Assembly (NCBI RefSeq): GCF_003173775.1
Contig: NZ_CP029552.1
Coordinates: 6,035,001 to 6,099,000 of the forward strand
DNA: 64,000 nucleotides
Source: Methylobacterium sp. 17Sr1-1
GTDB lineage: Bacteria; Pseudomonadota; Alphaproteobacteria; Rhizobiales; Beijerinckiaceae
Reading direction: 5' to 3'
The stretch's first letter is position 1, and each line of letters begins with the position of its first letter. Below the pieces are notes generated by a model. The model did not search any database and had not been told where the DNA came from. It was given only the letters and a program-made list of their open reading frames with translations. The position numbers and the translations under genes are program-made. This document shows, piece by piece, positions 30,410 through 38,611 of the stretch.

Positions 30410-31759
30410 TCACGCGCCCTTGCGCTCCAGCCGCACGGCGTAGAAGCCGTCGAGCCCGCCGCGGCCCTCGCCGGGCCAGTGCGACGGCAGGGTGCGCAGA
30501 TCGCCCGAGGCCGTGACGAGGGCGGGGTCGCCGACCTCCTCGGGCGCGATCGGGCGGCGGACGAAGTCCGGGTGGCGCTTCAGGAAGGCCTCGGCCTGCG
30601 CCTCGCCCTCCTCCGGCTCCAGCGAGCAGGTGCAGTAGACGAGGCGCCCGCCCGGGCGGACCAGCCGCGCCGCCTTGTCGAGGAGCCGGGTCTGGAGCCC
30701 GGTGAGGCGCAGGAGGTCGCCCTCGCGCTTCGACCAGGCGACGTCCGGGTGGCGCCGCACCGTGCCGGTGGCGCTGCACGGCGCGTCGAGCAGCACCGCG
30801 TCGAAGGGCTGGTCCTCCGGCAGCGTCAGCGCGTCGACGGCCCGCACCTCGGCCGAGAGCCCGAGCCGGGCGAGGTTCGCCTCGAGCCGGCGCAGGCGCG
30901 GGGCCGAGCGGTCGACCGCCACCACCTCGGCGCCCGCCGCGGCGAGCTGGGCGGTCTTGCCGCCCGGCGCGGCGCAGAGATCGGCGACCCGTTCGCCTGG
31001 CCGCACGCCGAGGAGATGGGCCGGCAGCGCCGCCGCGGCGTCCTGCACCCACCAGGCGCCGTCCGCGAAGCCCGGCAGCTCCGGCACCGGGGTCCGGGCA
31101 TCGTCGAGGCGCAGGCTCAAACCGCCCGGCAGGCGCCGGCCGTCGAGACCTTCGGGCGCCGTGGCGCCGGGGCGCAGGGTCAGGTCGAGCCCCGCCCCGC
31201 GGGCATTGGCGGCCGCGATGGCCCGGGCGGTCTCCTCGCCGTAGGCGGCGATCCAGCGCCGCGCGAGCCAGCCCGGCGTGTTGAGGTGCAGGGGATCGGC
31301 GTCGCCCTCCTGGCGGATTGCGTCGCGCTCGCGGACGATCCGGCGCAGGACCGCGTTGGCGAGGCCGGCGAGGTGCTGCAGGCCGGGCTCGGCCTTGGCG
31401 AGGCGCACCGCCAGGTCGACGGCGGCGTGGTCCTGGACGTTGAGGTAGAGGATCTGCGCCGCGCCGGTGGCGAGCAGCGCGACGAGGCCCGGCTGGTCCT
31501 CCGGCAGGCCCTTGGCCAGGCGCTGGTCGAGCGCGTGGAAGATCACCCCGAGATGCCGGAACGTCGCGGTGGCGATGGCGCGGGCGAGGCCCGCATCCTG
31601 GGGTGCCAGGGCGGCGCGGTGGACGACCGGCTCCATCGCGTCCTCGAGCGCGGTGCCGCGGTTCTTGCCGAGCAGGTCGGCCACGATCCCCCAGGCGAGG
31701 CGCCGCGCCGGCAGGCCGGCGACCTCCGAGCCTGCGTTCCCGTTGTGCTGTCCGTCCAT
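30410..31759 (-). CDS. rsmB: 16S rRNA (cytosine(967)-C(5))-methyltransferase family protein
   Basis: A 449-residue RsmB/Sun-type m5C methyltransferase. The N-terminal NusB-like RNA-binding domain (about 20-165) is followed by the catalytic domain. SAM motif I is LCAAPGGKTAQLA, with DAPCSATGTVRRHPDV holding one catalytic Cys and YCTCSLEPEEGE the second. GGAGTGAGG precedes the ATG at 31759. Divergent from DUF1674 and upstream of the heparinase-like gene, a conserved alphaproteobacterial arrangement. The usual purH is not next in line here. Confidence 0.93.
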   Translation of the reverse strand: MDGQHNGNAGSEVAGLPARRLAWGIVADLLGKNRGTALEDAMEPVVHRAALAPQDAGLARAIATATFRHLGVIFHALDQRLAKGLPEDQPGLVALLATGAAQILYLNVQDHAAVDLAVRLAKAEPGLQHLAGLANAVLRRIVRERDAIRQEGDADPLHLNTPGWLARRWIAAYGEETARAIAAANARGAGLDLTLRPGATAPEGLDGRRLPGGLSLRLDDARTPVPELPGFADGAWWVQDAAAALPAHLLGVRPGERVADLCAAPGGKTAQLAAAGAEVVAVDRSAPRLRRLEANLARLGLSAEVRAVDALTLPEDQPFDAVLLDAPCSATGTVRRHPDVAWSKREGDLLRLTGLQTRLLDKAARLVRPGGRLVYCTCSLEPEEGEAQAEAFLKRHPDFVRRPIAPEEVGDPALVTASGDLRTLPSHWPGEGRGGLDGFYAVRLERKGA

Positions 31760-31932
31760 CCTCACTCCGCCGCGCGGCTCGCGCGGTTCTTCAGGCCCGG
31801 GACCGGGCCCGACCTTGACGCTGCCGCCCGCGCCCTCCACCTCGGAGGGACCGGCGGCCTTCGCTCCCCGGGGTGGCATCCGGCCGCCCGAGATGCAAGC
31901 GCCGCGATTGTGATGCGATCGAGAGTCGACCG

Positions 31933-32139
31933 ATGAGCGAGAGCGAGGCCCCCGCCCCCGAGACCAGGACCCTGTCGCCGGCCGCGCAGCGCGCGCTGGC
32001 CGAGGCCGAGGCCCGGCGGGCCGAGATCGACGCCCGGGCCGGGGAGATCCGGCGCGAGCGCGAGATCAACGGGCGCGGCGGGCTGGAGCCCGTGCGCTAC
32101 GACGATTGGGAAGTGAAGGGCCTGGCGACCGACTTCTGA
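31933..32139 (+). CDS. DUF1674 protein (SDHAF4-like)
   Basis: A 68-residue protein. The conserved C-terminus INGRGGLEPVRYDDWEVKG followed by LATDF matches DUF1674, the bacterial relatives of succinate dehydrogenase assembly factor 4. By homology it would protect or chaperone flavinylated SdhA during complex II assembly. The N-terminal half is a charged helix. The start at 31933 is chosen over an upstream in-frame Met because the latter would overlap the rsmB promoter side. Confidence 0.85.
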   Translation: MSESEAPAPETRTLSPAAQRALAEAEARRAEIDARAGEIRREREINGRGGLEPVRYDDWEVKGLATDF

Positions 32140-32181
32140 ACGGCGATCGTCAAGGCGGGATCGACTTCGGGGGAGGACCGG

Positions 32182-32556
32182 ATGGGATTGCTCGACGGCC
32201 TGCTCGGCCACGGCAGCGACGTGGCGCCGGAGGCGGTGGCCCAGGAGCTCGACGGGATGCTGATCCCGGGCGAGACGGTGCAGGTGGCGTTCCGGGTGAT
32301 CCGCGACCTCATGGTCTTCACCGACCGGCGGATGATCCTGGTCGACAAGCAGGGGCTGACAGGCCGCAAGGTCTCCTATCTCACGGTGCCCTACCGGGCG
32401 ATCACCTCGTTCTCGATCGAGAATGCCGGCAGCTTCGATTTCGATTCGGAATTGACGATCTGGGTCTCGGGCCGACCCGACCCGATCGCCCGCACGCTCA
32501 AGCGCGGGGCCGACATCCGCGGCATCCAGCGGGCGATCGCCGCGACGCTGCGGTAA
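32182..32556 (+). CDS. PH domain protein (bacterial PH)
   Basis: A 124-residue protein of the bacterial pleckstrin-homology type. MLIPGETVQVAFRVIRDLMVFTDRRMILVDKQGLTGRKVSYLTVPYRAI is the typical beta-strand series, with SFDFDSELTIWVSG near the end. There is no signal peptide or membrane helix. These proteins are widespread, oligomeric and of unknown function. A strong GGAGG lies 6 bases before the ATG. It sits 42 bases after DUF1674 and could share its transcript. Confidence 0.87.
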   Translation: MGLLDGLLGHGSDVAPEAVAQELDGMLIPGETVQVAFRVIRDLMVFTDRRMILVDKQGLTGRKVSYLTVPYRAITSFSIENAGSFDFDSELTIWVSGRPDPIARTLKRGADIRGIQRAIAATLR

Positions 32557-32621
32557 CCTTCGGGAACGCCCGCCACCTGCTCCCGTTGGGGTCGCGAGAC
32601 GTCCCCGACAGGAGCAGGATG

Positions 32622-32960
32622 ATGGGCGACATGACGATCAAGAAGGTGTCCGGCGGGCAGTCGCCGCAGGGGCCGGACGGCCAGCGCTACCTCGCCTCGG
32701 GCAAGCACGTCGCGATGCGGCTGTGGGTCGACGAGCCGCCCACCGACGACAAGCCGAGCGCCGCCCGCGACTACGAGACCGTCGGCTACGTGATCTCGGG
32801 CCGGGCCGAGCTGGTGGTCGAGGGACAGACCGTGCGGCTGGAGCCGGGCGATTCCTGGCTGGTGCCCGCGGGCGCGGAGCACACCTACCGCATCCTCGAG
32901 ACCTTCACGGCGGTCGAGGCCACCTCGCCGCCCGCGCAGGTGCACGGGCGCGAGGGCTGA
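32622..32960 (+). CDS. Cupin domain protein
   Basis: A 112-residue small cupin. The motif GYVISGRAELVVEGQTVRLEPGDSWLVPAGAEHTYRIL supplies most of the usual metal-binding barrel, with one His (AEHTY) clear and the first motif lacking the HxH pair. MRLWVDEPPTDDKPSAARDYETVGY is shared with similar alphaproteobacterial proteins. Function unknown. Three in-frame ATGs cluster at 32619, 32622 and 32631; 32622 is 7 bases from AGGAG. Confidence 0.82.
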   Translation: MGDMTIKKVSGGQSPQGPDGQRYLASGKHVAMRLWVDEPPTDDKPSAARDYETVGYVISGRAELVVEGQTVRLEPGDSWLVPAGAEHTYRILETFTAVEATSPPAQVHGREG

Positions 32961-32964
32961 CCTG

Positions 32965-33471
32965 TCAGCGCGTCACCACCACGGTGGCGCCGACCTGGAC
33001 GCGGCCGTAGAGATCGGCCACGTCCTGGTTGTACATGCGGATGCAGCCATAGGACGCGAAGGTGCCGATCGAGCCCGGCCGGTTGGTGCCGTGGATCGCG
33101 TACTCGCCCCGGTCGAGGGTGAGGGCCGCGGCGCCCATCGGGTTGCTCGGCGAGCCGCCGGCGATCACCTCCGGCAGCCGGGGATTGTCCCGCTTCACCT
33201 CGTCGGGCGGCGACCAGGCCGGCCGGAGGTATTTTCCGTCGATGCGGGCGTAGCCCGTCCATTGCTTGCCGGCCTTGCCGACCGCGACCGGATAGCGGAT
33301 CGCCGTCCCGTCGCCGTTGATGAAGTACAGCCGCCGCTCGGCGGTCCGCACCACCACCGTGCCGGCCTCCGCCGTCGCGTCGAAGGCGACCAGTTCTCGC
33401 GACGCGGCCGGTCCGGCCGCCATCGTCGCCGCGACGACCATCGCCGCGGCCCATCCACTCTGCTTGTGCAT
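32965..33471 (-). CDS. L,D-transpeptidase (YkuD domain)
   Basis: A 168-residue exported enzyme. The signal peptide (residues 1-24, ending PAASR) is followed by a YkuD domain. Its catalytic site is complete: AIHGTNRPGSIG and SYGCIRMYNQDV, with Cys near 143. L,D-transpeptidases make 3-3 crosslinks in peptidoglycan or attach proteins to it. It converges on the cupin gene, with 4 bases between stops. Length fits the minimal family form. Confidence 0.93.
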   Translation of the reverse strand: MHKQSGWAAAMVVAATMAAGPAASRELVAFDATAEAGTVVVRTAERRLYFINGDGTAIRYPVAVGKAGKQWTGYARIDGKYLRPAWSPPDEVKRDNPRLPEVIAGGSPSNPMGAAALTLDRGEYAIHGTNRPGSIGTFASYGCIRMYNQDVADLYGRVQVGATVVVTR

Positions 33472-33600
33472 CCCTGCGGTCCTCGAGCGTGACCTTGTCA
33501 GCCCCGTGATAATCCGCCGGGAAACCTGTCGTTCCGGTTGGCAAAGATGCTTGCCGGGGGGTGAAGAGCGGACAGCGCTCCGGAAGCGTTAAGAGGTGGT

Positions 33601-33798
33601 GTGCGCCGCCCGCGAACCCTCCCCCCTCTACGGGGGAAGGTGGCGAACGGAGTGAGCCGGGAGAGTGGAGCCGCTTCCGGAAAAGACTGAACCGTTCCGT
33701 AAGGCGCCCCCTGGATCCCCGTCGCGCTGCCCCTCTCCCGCCCGACTCCGCCGGGCACCCTCCCCCGCAGAGGGGGGGGAGGGTTGGCGGGCGGCGCA
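33601..33798. repeat. Second-type palindromic element
   Basis: Imperfect inverted ends of about 29-31 bases: GTGCGCCGCCCGCGAACCCT at the left and GAGGGTTGGCGGGCGGCGCA at the right, in mirror image. Further inward, GGGGGAAGGTGGCGAACGGA mirrors ACTCCGCCGGGCACCCTCCC. The whole is an almost 200-base palindrome with a core of about 65 bases, and it fills most of the 33472-33810 gap. It differs from the 7.5/23.2/39.3 kb family. Confidence 0.65.
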
Positions 33799-33810
33799 CC
33801 CTCTCAATCC

Positions 33811-34173
33811 TCACACCACCCGGAGCGGCTTCTCCAGCACGCGCAGCACCTGCGCCAGGTCGTGGCCGCGCTTCAGGATGCGCCCGGTCTCGGCGATCAC
33901 CGCGTAGGCGCCCTGGCGCCGGGCGAGGCGGGGGTCCTTCTCGATGCGGTAGAGCGGCCGCTCGGAGGTGCGGCGGTGGATGGCGAACACCGCCTTCTCG
34001 CGGGTGAAGTCGATCGTGTAGTCCCGCCACTCGCCCTCGGCGACCATCCGGCCGTAGAGGTTGAGGATGATGCGCAGCTCGTCGCGATGGAATGACACCT
34101 GCGGGACGGTGCGCGGGAACGGCACCACGTGCGCGCCGGCACTCCGGCTATCGGCCGTCTCTCCTTCGCTCAT
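33811..34173 (-). CDS. DUF2794 protein
   Basis: A 120-residue protein. VSFHRDELRIILNLYGRMVAEGEWRDYTIDF and PLYRIEKDPRLARRQGAYAVIAETGRILKRGHDL are the conserved body of DUF2794, a family found in alphaproteobacteria without known function. No membrane segment or signal is seen. AGGAG precedes the ATG at 34173 by 6 bases, which settles the start; a longer frame upstream is non-coding. Confidence 0.88.
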   Translation of the reverse strand: MSEGETADSRSAGAHVVPFPRTVPQVSFHRDELRIILNLYGRMVAEGEWRDYTIDFTREKAVFAIHRRTSERPLYRIEKDPRLARRQGAYAVIAETGRILKRGHDLAQVLRVLEKPLRVV

Positions 34174-34435
34174 CGTGTCTCCTGCCTGTCGGGGTGATTC
34201 GCGCCCAAGGGGCGCAGCTGTCCGGGGCCGGCGGTGAGGAGCCGGCGAACGACCCGGTCCGGACCATGATGGGATGGCGTCAACGGCCCCGCAAGGGTTG
34301 CGCCGGAGCGACACTGCGCCGGCAACTGATCGACGTGAAGCGGAAATACGAGGGAAACGACGCGGTCGCCCACAAACCGCCACAATCACGCCGCGCGCCG
34401 GCCTTGATGCGCGCGTAAGGGTAGGTCGACCTCAT

Positions 34436-34563
34436 GGCCCGGCCCGCCGGCCGCTCCGGTACCCAGCCCCCCAGCCCCCGCGATGCCGGCGGGCCGGGCC
34501 TCCTCCGAGGTTTCGAGACCCAAATGACTTCAGGGCCGCCTCCTCGGAGTGCGGTCCTTTTTT
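34436..34563 (+). ncRNA. Candidate small RNA with intrinsic terminator (alpha-r8/suhB-like?)
   Basis: No gene reads into this stretch on the plus strand, yet it ends in a full intrinsic terminator: GGGCCGC-11 base loop-GCGGTCC followed by six T (34533-34563). Upstream, GGCCCGGCCCGCCGGC (34436-34451) pairs perfectly with 34485-34500. A small CCTC-ctcc-GAGG hairpin follows. CTCCGAGG (34503-34510) can instead pair with CCTCGGAG (34542-34549), competing with the terminator stem. CCUCCUC-type loops as anti-SD motifs are typical of alphaproteobacterial sRNAs such as MmgR/suhB. No promoter was identified, and the family link is from memory. Confidence 0.45.
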
Positions 34564-34574
34564 GAAGGCCGGCC

Positions 34575-34727
34575 TCACGGCTGCATCCACATCTGCGAGG
34601 CCAGCGCCTTGGCGCGGGCGACCCTGATGTGGTCGAGCGTCCAGAACCCGATCGTCAGGGCCCCGGCGAGCAGCGCGACGGGCAGGGCGAGCGCCAGGAA
34701 CGGGTTCTGTCGCGGCGGCGTGGTCAT
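34575..34727 (-). CDS. Small single-pass membrane protein (50 residues)
   Basis: A short protein starting MTTPPRQNPF. One transmembrane helix follows (LALALPVALLAGALTIGFW), then TLDHIRVARAKALASQMWMQP. The Shine-Dalgarno AGGAGG lies 4 bases before the ATG (strong). The stop is followed immediately by the T-run end of the candidate sRNA on the other strand, so the two converge. No family recognised. Confidence 0.6.
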   Translation of the reverse strand: MTTPPRQNPFLALALPVALLAGALTIGFWTLDHIRVARAKALASQMWMQP

Positions 34728-34817
34728 GCATCCTCCTCTTCGTTCGATCTCTCGGATCTGGTGCCTTGCCCTTCGGGAACGCGTCCGAGGCGCAAGAGGT
34801 GCCAGCGGAGCGCCCGC

Positions 34818-34897
34818 GCGCCAAGAGGCCCGTGCGCCGAGAGGCCCGCGCGCCGAGAGGCCCGCGCGCCGAGAGGCCCGCGCGCCAAAAGGCGAGA
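34818..34897. repeat. Tandem repeat, 16-bp unit, five copies
   Basis: Unit GCGCCGAGAGGCCCGC. Copies at 34834-34849, 34850-34865 and 34866-34881 are identical; those at 34818-34833 and 34882-34897 are diverged. There are no spacers between units. It lies downstream of the small Cys-rich secreted protein gene and is likely non-coding. Confidence 0.8.
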
Positions 34898-34922
34898 GGC
34901 AAGAGGATCCCCGAGGGGACCG

Positions 34923-35168
34923 TTACCCGGCGAGCGGCGCGAAGAAGCAGAACACGTACGCACCGCGATGGCACCAATGGTAGCGCCCGTCCTGGCTCGG
35001 CCGCACCTTCGCCATCGGCACGAAGATCCCGTGCGTCTGGTAGCCGCCCGGCACCTCGACGGCGTCGGAGACCGGCTCGCAATCCTGGTCGGAGCAGCAT
35101 TCGTAGGGGTACCAGGAATGCGCCGGCTGGACGAGGGAGAGCGCGGCGACGGCGAGGGCGACCTTCAT
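34923..35168 (-). CDS. Small Cys-rich secreted protein, hypothetical
   Basis: An 81-residue protein. A short signal peptide (MKVALAVAALSLVQPAHS) precedes a compact mature part. It contains WYPYECCSDQDCEPV and a terminal YHWCHRGAYVFCFFAPLAG, with five Cys in total. Similar WYDPYCCSDRDC-type proteins are common and unnamed in Rhizobiales. The start is set by GGAGG about 10 bases upstream. No function can be assigned. Confidence 0.75.
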   Translation of the reverse strand: MKVALAVAALSLVQPAHSWYPYECCSDQDCEPVSDAVEVPGGYQTHGIFVPMAKVRPSQDGRYHWCHRGAYVFCFFAPLAG

Positions 35169-35402
35169 GGGCGGCGTACCTCCAGCGGCTGAATCCGGAC
35201 CGAGCGGGACCGGACACCGGGAGCCGCACGCCGCGTGCCAGACGCCGCGAACCCGGCGCGAGCGCGTCATCGACGCGCAGGGCGCGGGTGCCTCCTCCCC
35301 GGTCCGGCGCCTCGGTGCGCCTTCAGGAGGTGATCATCGCGCCGCGCTGCCCGAAAGGGAACGTCACCGGTTGCAAGCGCAGGGATTTCGAAACCGGAAC
35401 GC

Positions 35403-36011
35403 GTGCACATCTGCGCGATGCGCCCCTTCGATGCCCGAGACGCCGCCCGCTATCCTGTCCTTATCGGCTGCGACGAGGTCGGCCGCGGCGCGCTCTGCGG
35501 CCCGGTGATCGTGGCGGCGGTGCATTTCGATCCGGCCGCCCTGCCCCCCGCCTTGCTGGAGGCGCTCGACGACAGCAAGCGCCTCGACGCCGCCACCCGC
35601 GAGCGTCTGGCGCCTCAAATCATGGCCGCCGGGCGGGTCGCGCTTGCCGGCGCCTCCCGCGACCTGATCGACCGGATCAACGTGCGCGCCGCCACCCTCG
35701 ACGCCATGCGCCGCGCCGTCTCCCGCCTCGGCATCGCAGCGGAGGTGGCGGTGGACGGGCGCGACGTACCCCCCGGCCTGCCCCTGCCCTGCCGGGCCCT
35801 CGTTGGCGGCGACCGGCTGGTGCCGCAGATCGCCGCCGCCTCGATCATCGCCAAGGTGGCGCGCGACCGGCTGATGCGGGCGCTGGCGCTCCGCCACCCC
35901 GCCTATGCCTGGGAGCGCAACGTCGGCTACGGCACCGCCGTCCACCGGGCGGCGATGGTGCGTCTCGGCCCCACCCGGCACCACCGGCTGAGCTTCAAGT
36001 CGAAGGTGTGA
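35403..36011 (+). CDS. rnhB: Ribonuclease HII
   Basis: A 202-residue RNase HII that cuts at ribonucleotides embedded in DNA. The catalytic set is present: GCDEVGRGALCGPVIVAAV (D and E), DDSKRLDAATRERL and the later GGDRLVPQIAAASIIAKVARDRLM. NVGYGT matches the C-terminal motif. The start is uncertain: GTG at 35403 or ATG at 35418. Neither has a clear SD. It lies before the acyl-CoA synthetase in the same direction. Confidence 0.94.
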   Translation: MHICAMRPFDARDAARYPVLIGCDEVGRGALCGPVIVAAVHFDPAALPPALLEALDDSKRLDAATRERLAPQIMAAGRVALAGASRDLIDRINVRAATLDAMRRAVSRLGIAAEVAVDGRDVPPGLPLPCRALVGGDRLVPQIAAASIIAKVARDRLMRALALRHPAYAWERNVGYGTAVHRAAMVRLGPTRHHRLSFKSKV

Positions 36012-36146
36012 GGCAGCGCATGCGCAGGCGACGCTTCCGCTTCCCGCCAGGAGCGTCGTAAGGTCCCCCCGACGCGCAACGAGCCGAACGGCCGGCGCCG
36101 CCAGGGAGGAAGCCGACGTGACCACGACGACCCCGAGGGCCGCCCG

Positions 36147-37748
36147 ATGATGACCCCGATGTCGCGCCGGGTGATGAACCTCGCCCATTCCCTCACCCAG
36201 GCCGCCGCGCGGCACCCGGACCGCCCGGCGATCGTGTGGGGCGAGCGGAACTGGAGCTGGGTCGAGTTCGACGCCCGGGTCTCGGCGCTGGCCGGCGCGC
36301 TCAGGCAGCGCGGGATCGCCAAGGGGGACCGGCTGCTGGTCCATGCCCGCAACGGCAACGCCATTCTGGAGATCATGTACGCGGCGTTCCGGCTCGGCGC
36401 GGTGTTCGTGCCGACGAACTTCCGGCTGATGCCCGGCGACGTCGCCTACCTCGCGCAGCAATCGGGCGCGACGGCCTTCCTGTGCCACGCCGACTATCCC
36501 GATCACGTCGCCGCCGTGCGGGAGGCCTGCCCGTCCCTGAGCCGCGTCGTCGTCATCGGCGAGGGGCCGGCCACGGGCGAGGCCTACGAGGACGTGGTGG
36601 CGGAGGGTGCGGGGCAGCCCGTCGCGAATGTCGGCGTCGAGCACGACGACCCGTGCTGGTTCTTCTACACCTCCGGCACCACCGGCAAGCCGAAGGCCGC
36701 GGTGCTGACCCACGGCCAGATGGCCTTCGTGATCACCAACCACCTCTGCGACCTGATGCCGGGCACGAGCCCGGAGACCGACGCCTCCCTGGTGGTGGCG
36801 CCGCTCTCGCACGGGGCCGGGGTGCACGCCGTCGCCCAGGTCGCCCGGGCCGTCACCTCGGTGCTGCCGGGCTCCGAGCGCTTCGACGCGGCGGAGGTCT
36901 GGAGCTTGGTCGCGCGGCACCGCGTCACCAACATGTTCACCGTGCCGACGATCCTGAAGATGATGGTCGAGCATCCGGCGGTCGACGCCAACGACCATTC
37001 GTCCCTGCGCTACATCATCTATGCCGGCGCGCCGATGTACCGCGAGGACCAGAAGCGGGCGCTGCGCACGCTGGGCAAGGTGATCGTGCAGTATTTCGGC
37101 CTCGGTGAGGTCACCGGCAACATCACGGTGCTGCCCCCTGCCCTGCACGAGGCCGAGGACGGGCCGGAGGTGAAGATCGGCACCTGCGGCTTCGAGCGCA
37201 CCGGCATGCAGGTGCAGATCCAGGACCCGGAGGGCCGGGAGGTCGGCGCGAACGAGACCGGCGAGATCTGCGTCTGCGGTCCGGCTGTCTTCGCCGGCTA
37301 CTGGGAGAACCCGAAGGCCAATGCCGAAGCGTTTCGGGACGGCTGGTTCCGCACCGGCGACCTCGGCTACCTCGATCCGGAGCGCTTCCTCTACATCACG
37401 GGCCGCGCCTCCGACATGTACATTTCCGGCGGCTCGAACATCTATCCGCGCGAGATCGAGGAGAAAATCCTGGCCCATCCGGCGGTGGCCGAGACCGCGG
37501 TGCTCGGCGTGCCCGACCCGACCTGGGGCGAGATCGGCATCGCGGTCTGCGTAGCCCGCGAGGGCATGGCGCTCTCGGAAGACGACGTGATGGCGTTCCT
37601 GTTCGACAAGGTCGCCCGCTACAAGCTGCCGCGCCGGGTCATCCTGCGCGAGTCGCTGCCGAAATCCGGCTACGGCAAGATCACCAAGAAGATGGTGCGG
37701 GAAGAGTTGGAGGCGGCGGGCCTCCTCGGCGAGAAGGCGCAGGGATGA
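36147..37748 (+). CDS. Acyl-CoA synthetase (AMP-forming)
   Basis: A 533-residue ANL-superfamily ligase that activates a carboxylic acid with ATP and CoA. Motifs: P-loop YTSGTTGKPKAAVLTH, the acyl-binding region APLSHGAGVH, YFGLGEVTG, TGDLGYLDPERFLYITGRASDMYISGGSNIYPREIE and C-terminal Lys in SGYGKITKK. The substrate (fatty, malonate-like or aromatic acid) cannot be told. GAGGG precedes the ATG by 7 bases. It overlaps the following DUF296 gene by 4 bases (ATGA), so the two are coupled. Confidence 0.93.
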   Translation: MMTPMSRRVMNLAHSLTQAAARHPDRPAIVWGERNWSWVEFDARVSALAGALRQRGIAKGDRLLVHARNGNAILEIMYAAFRLGAVFVPTNFRLMPGDVAYLAQQSGATAFLCHADYPDHVAAVREACPSLSRVVVIGEGPATGEAYEDVVAEGAGQPVANVGVEHDDPCWFFYTSGTTGKPKAAVLTHGQMAFVITNHLCDLMPGTSPETDASLVVAPLSHGAGVHAVAQVARAVTSVLPGSERFDAAEVWSLVARHRVTNMFTVPTILKMMVEHPAVDANDHSSLRYIIYAGAPMYREDQKRALRTLGKVIVQYFGLGEVTGNITVLPPALHEAEDGPEVKIGTCGFERTGMQVQIQDPEGREVGANETGEICVCGPAVFAGYWENPKANAEAFRDGWFRTGDLGYLDPERFLYITGRASDMYISGGSNIYPREIEEKILAHPAVAETAVLGVPDPTWGEIGIAVCVAREGMALSEDDVMAFLFDKVARYKLPRRVILRESLPKSGYGKITKKMVREELEAAGLLGEKAQG

Positions 37749-38611
37749 GCGCGCTCGAGACGCCGCCCTTCGCCACCCTCGCCCAGCCCGGGCCCGTCCG
37801 GCCCGAGCGCTGGCTCGCCGCCGGCGGCGCCCGCCTCCATCGCGCCTTCGACCTGGCGCCGGGGCGCACGCTCCTCGACGCCGTCGCCGGACCGCTGGCG
37901 GAAGCCGGGATGCGGGGCGGCGTGGTGCATCTCGCGGGCGGGAGCTTCTCGCCCTTCTCCTACGTGATGCCGGCCCTGTCGTCGGATCCGCTCTTCGCGG
38001 CCTATTACAGCGAGACCTTCCGGCCCGAGGGCGAGACCCGGCTGGAGCGGGCGAGCGCCACCTTCGGCGAGCGCGACGGCGCCGGCTTCCTGCACGTCCA
38101 CGGCACCTGGATCGAGCCCGACGGGCGCCGCCGCGCCGGCCACCTGCTGCCGGCGGAGGTGGTGATCGCCAACCCCGTCCGGGCCGAGGTCTGGGGCACG
38201 GCGGAGGCGGCCTGGCGGGTCATCCCGGATGCCGAGACCAATTTCTCGCTCTTCACCCCCGTCTCCCTGTCGGAGGCGAAGGCGGGCTGCCTCCTCCTGA
38301 AGATCCAGCCGAACGAGGAGATCCATGCGGCGATCGAGGCGGCGGCCCGGACCCACGGTCTGTCTGTGGCGCGGGTGCGCGGCATCGGCAGCATCGTGCG
38401 GCCGGCCTTCGCCGACGGGCGGGTGATCCCCACCGATGCGAGCGAGGTGCTGATCCGCGACGGGACCGTGCGGCCGGGGCCGGACGGCGCCCCGGTCGCG
38501 CATCTCGACATCGCGGTGGTGGACGTCGCGGGCGACATCCACGAGGGCGTCCTGCGCCGCGGCACCAACGCGGCGTGCATCACGTTCGAGCTGTGCCTGA
38601 CGGCGGCGTGA
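37745..38611 (+). CDS. PCC (DUF296) domain protein
   Basis: A 288-residue protein with the plants-and-prokaryotes-conserved (PCC/DUF296) fold, probably in two copies. The first region is GGVVHLAGGSFSPFSYVMPAL and FLHVHGTWIEPDG. The second is CLLLKIQPNEEIHAAIEAAARTHGLSVARVRGIGSI and AVVDVAGDIHEGVLRRG. The His pair in LHVHGTW recalls the metal site of PCC proteins. Its start overlaps the synthetase stop, so a shared pathway is likely. Role unknown. Confidence 0.82.
   Translation: MSALETPPFATLAQPGPVRPERWLAAGGARLHRAFDLAPGRTLLDAVAGPLAEAGMRGGVVHLAGGSFSPFSYVMPALSSDPLFAAYYSETFRPEGETRLERASATFGERDGAGFLHVHGTWIEPDGRRRAGHLLPAEVVIANPVRAEVWGTAEAAWRVIPDAETNFSLFTPVSLSEAKAGCLLLKIQPNEEIHAAIEAAARTHGLSVARVRGIGSIVRPAFADGRVIPTDASEVLIRDGTVRPGPDGAPVAHLDIAVVDVAGDIHEGVLRRGTNAACITFELCLTAA

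Noticed and set aside
34818..34897. Short direct repeats considered as a CRISPR array.
   Set aside because: Units are 16 bases with no spacers and no cas genes are nearby; it is a plain tandem repeat.
35325..35335. AGGAGGTGATC, an 11-base match to the full Shine-Dalgarno sequence.
   Set aside because: No ATG, GTG or TTG stands at a usable distance in a coding frame, and it is 68 bases before rnhB in another phase; treated as chance or an unresolved start.
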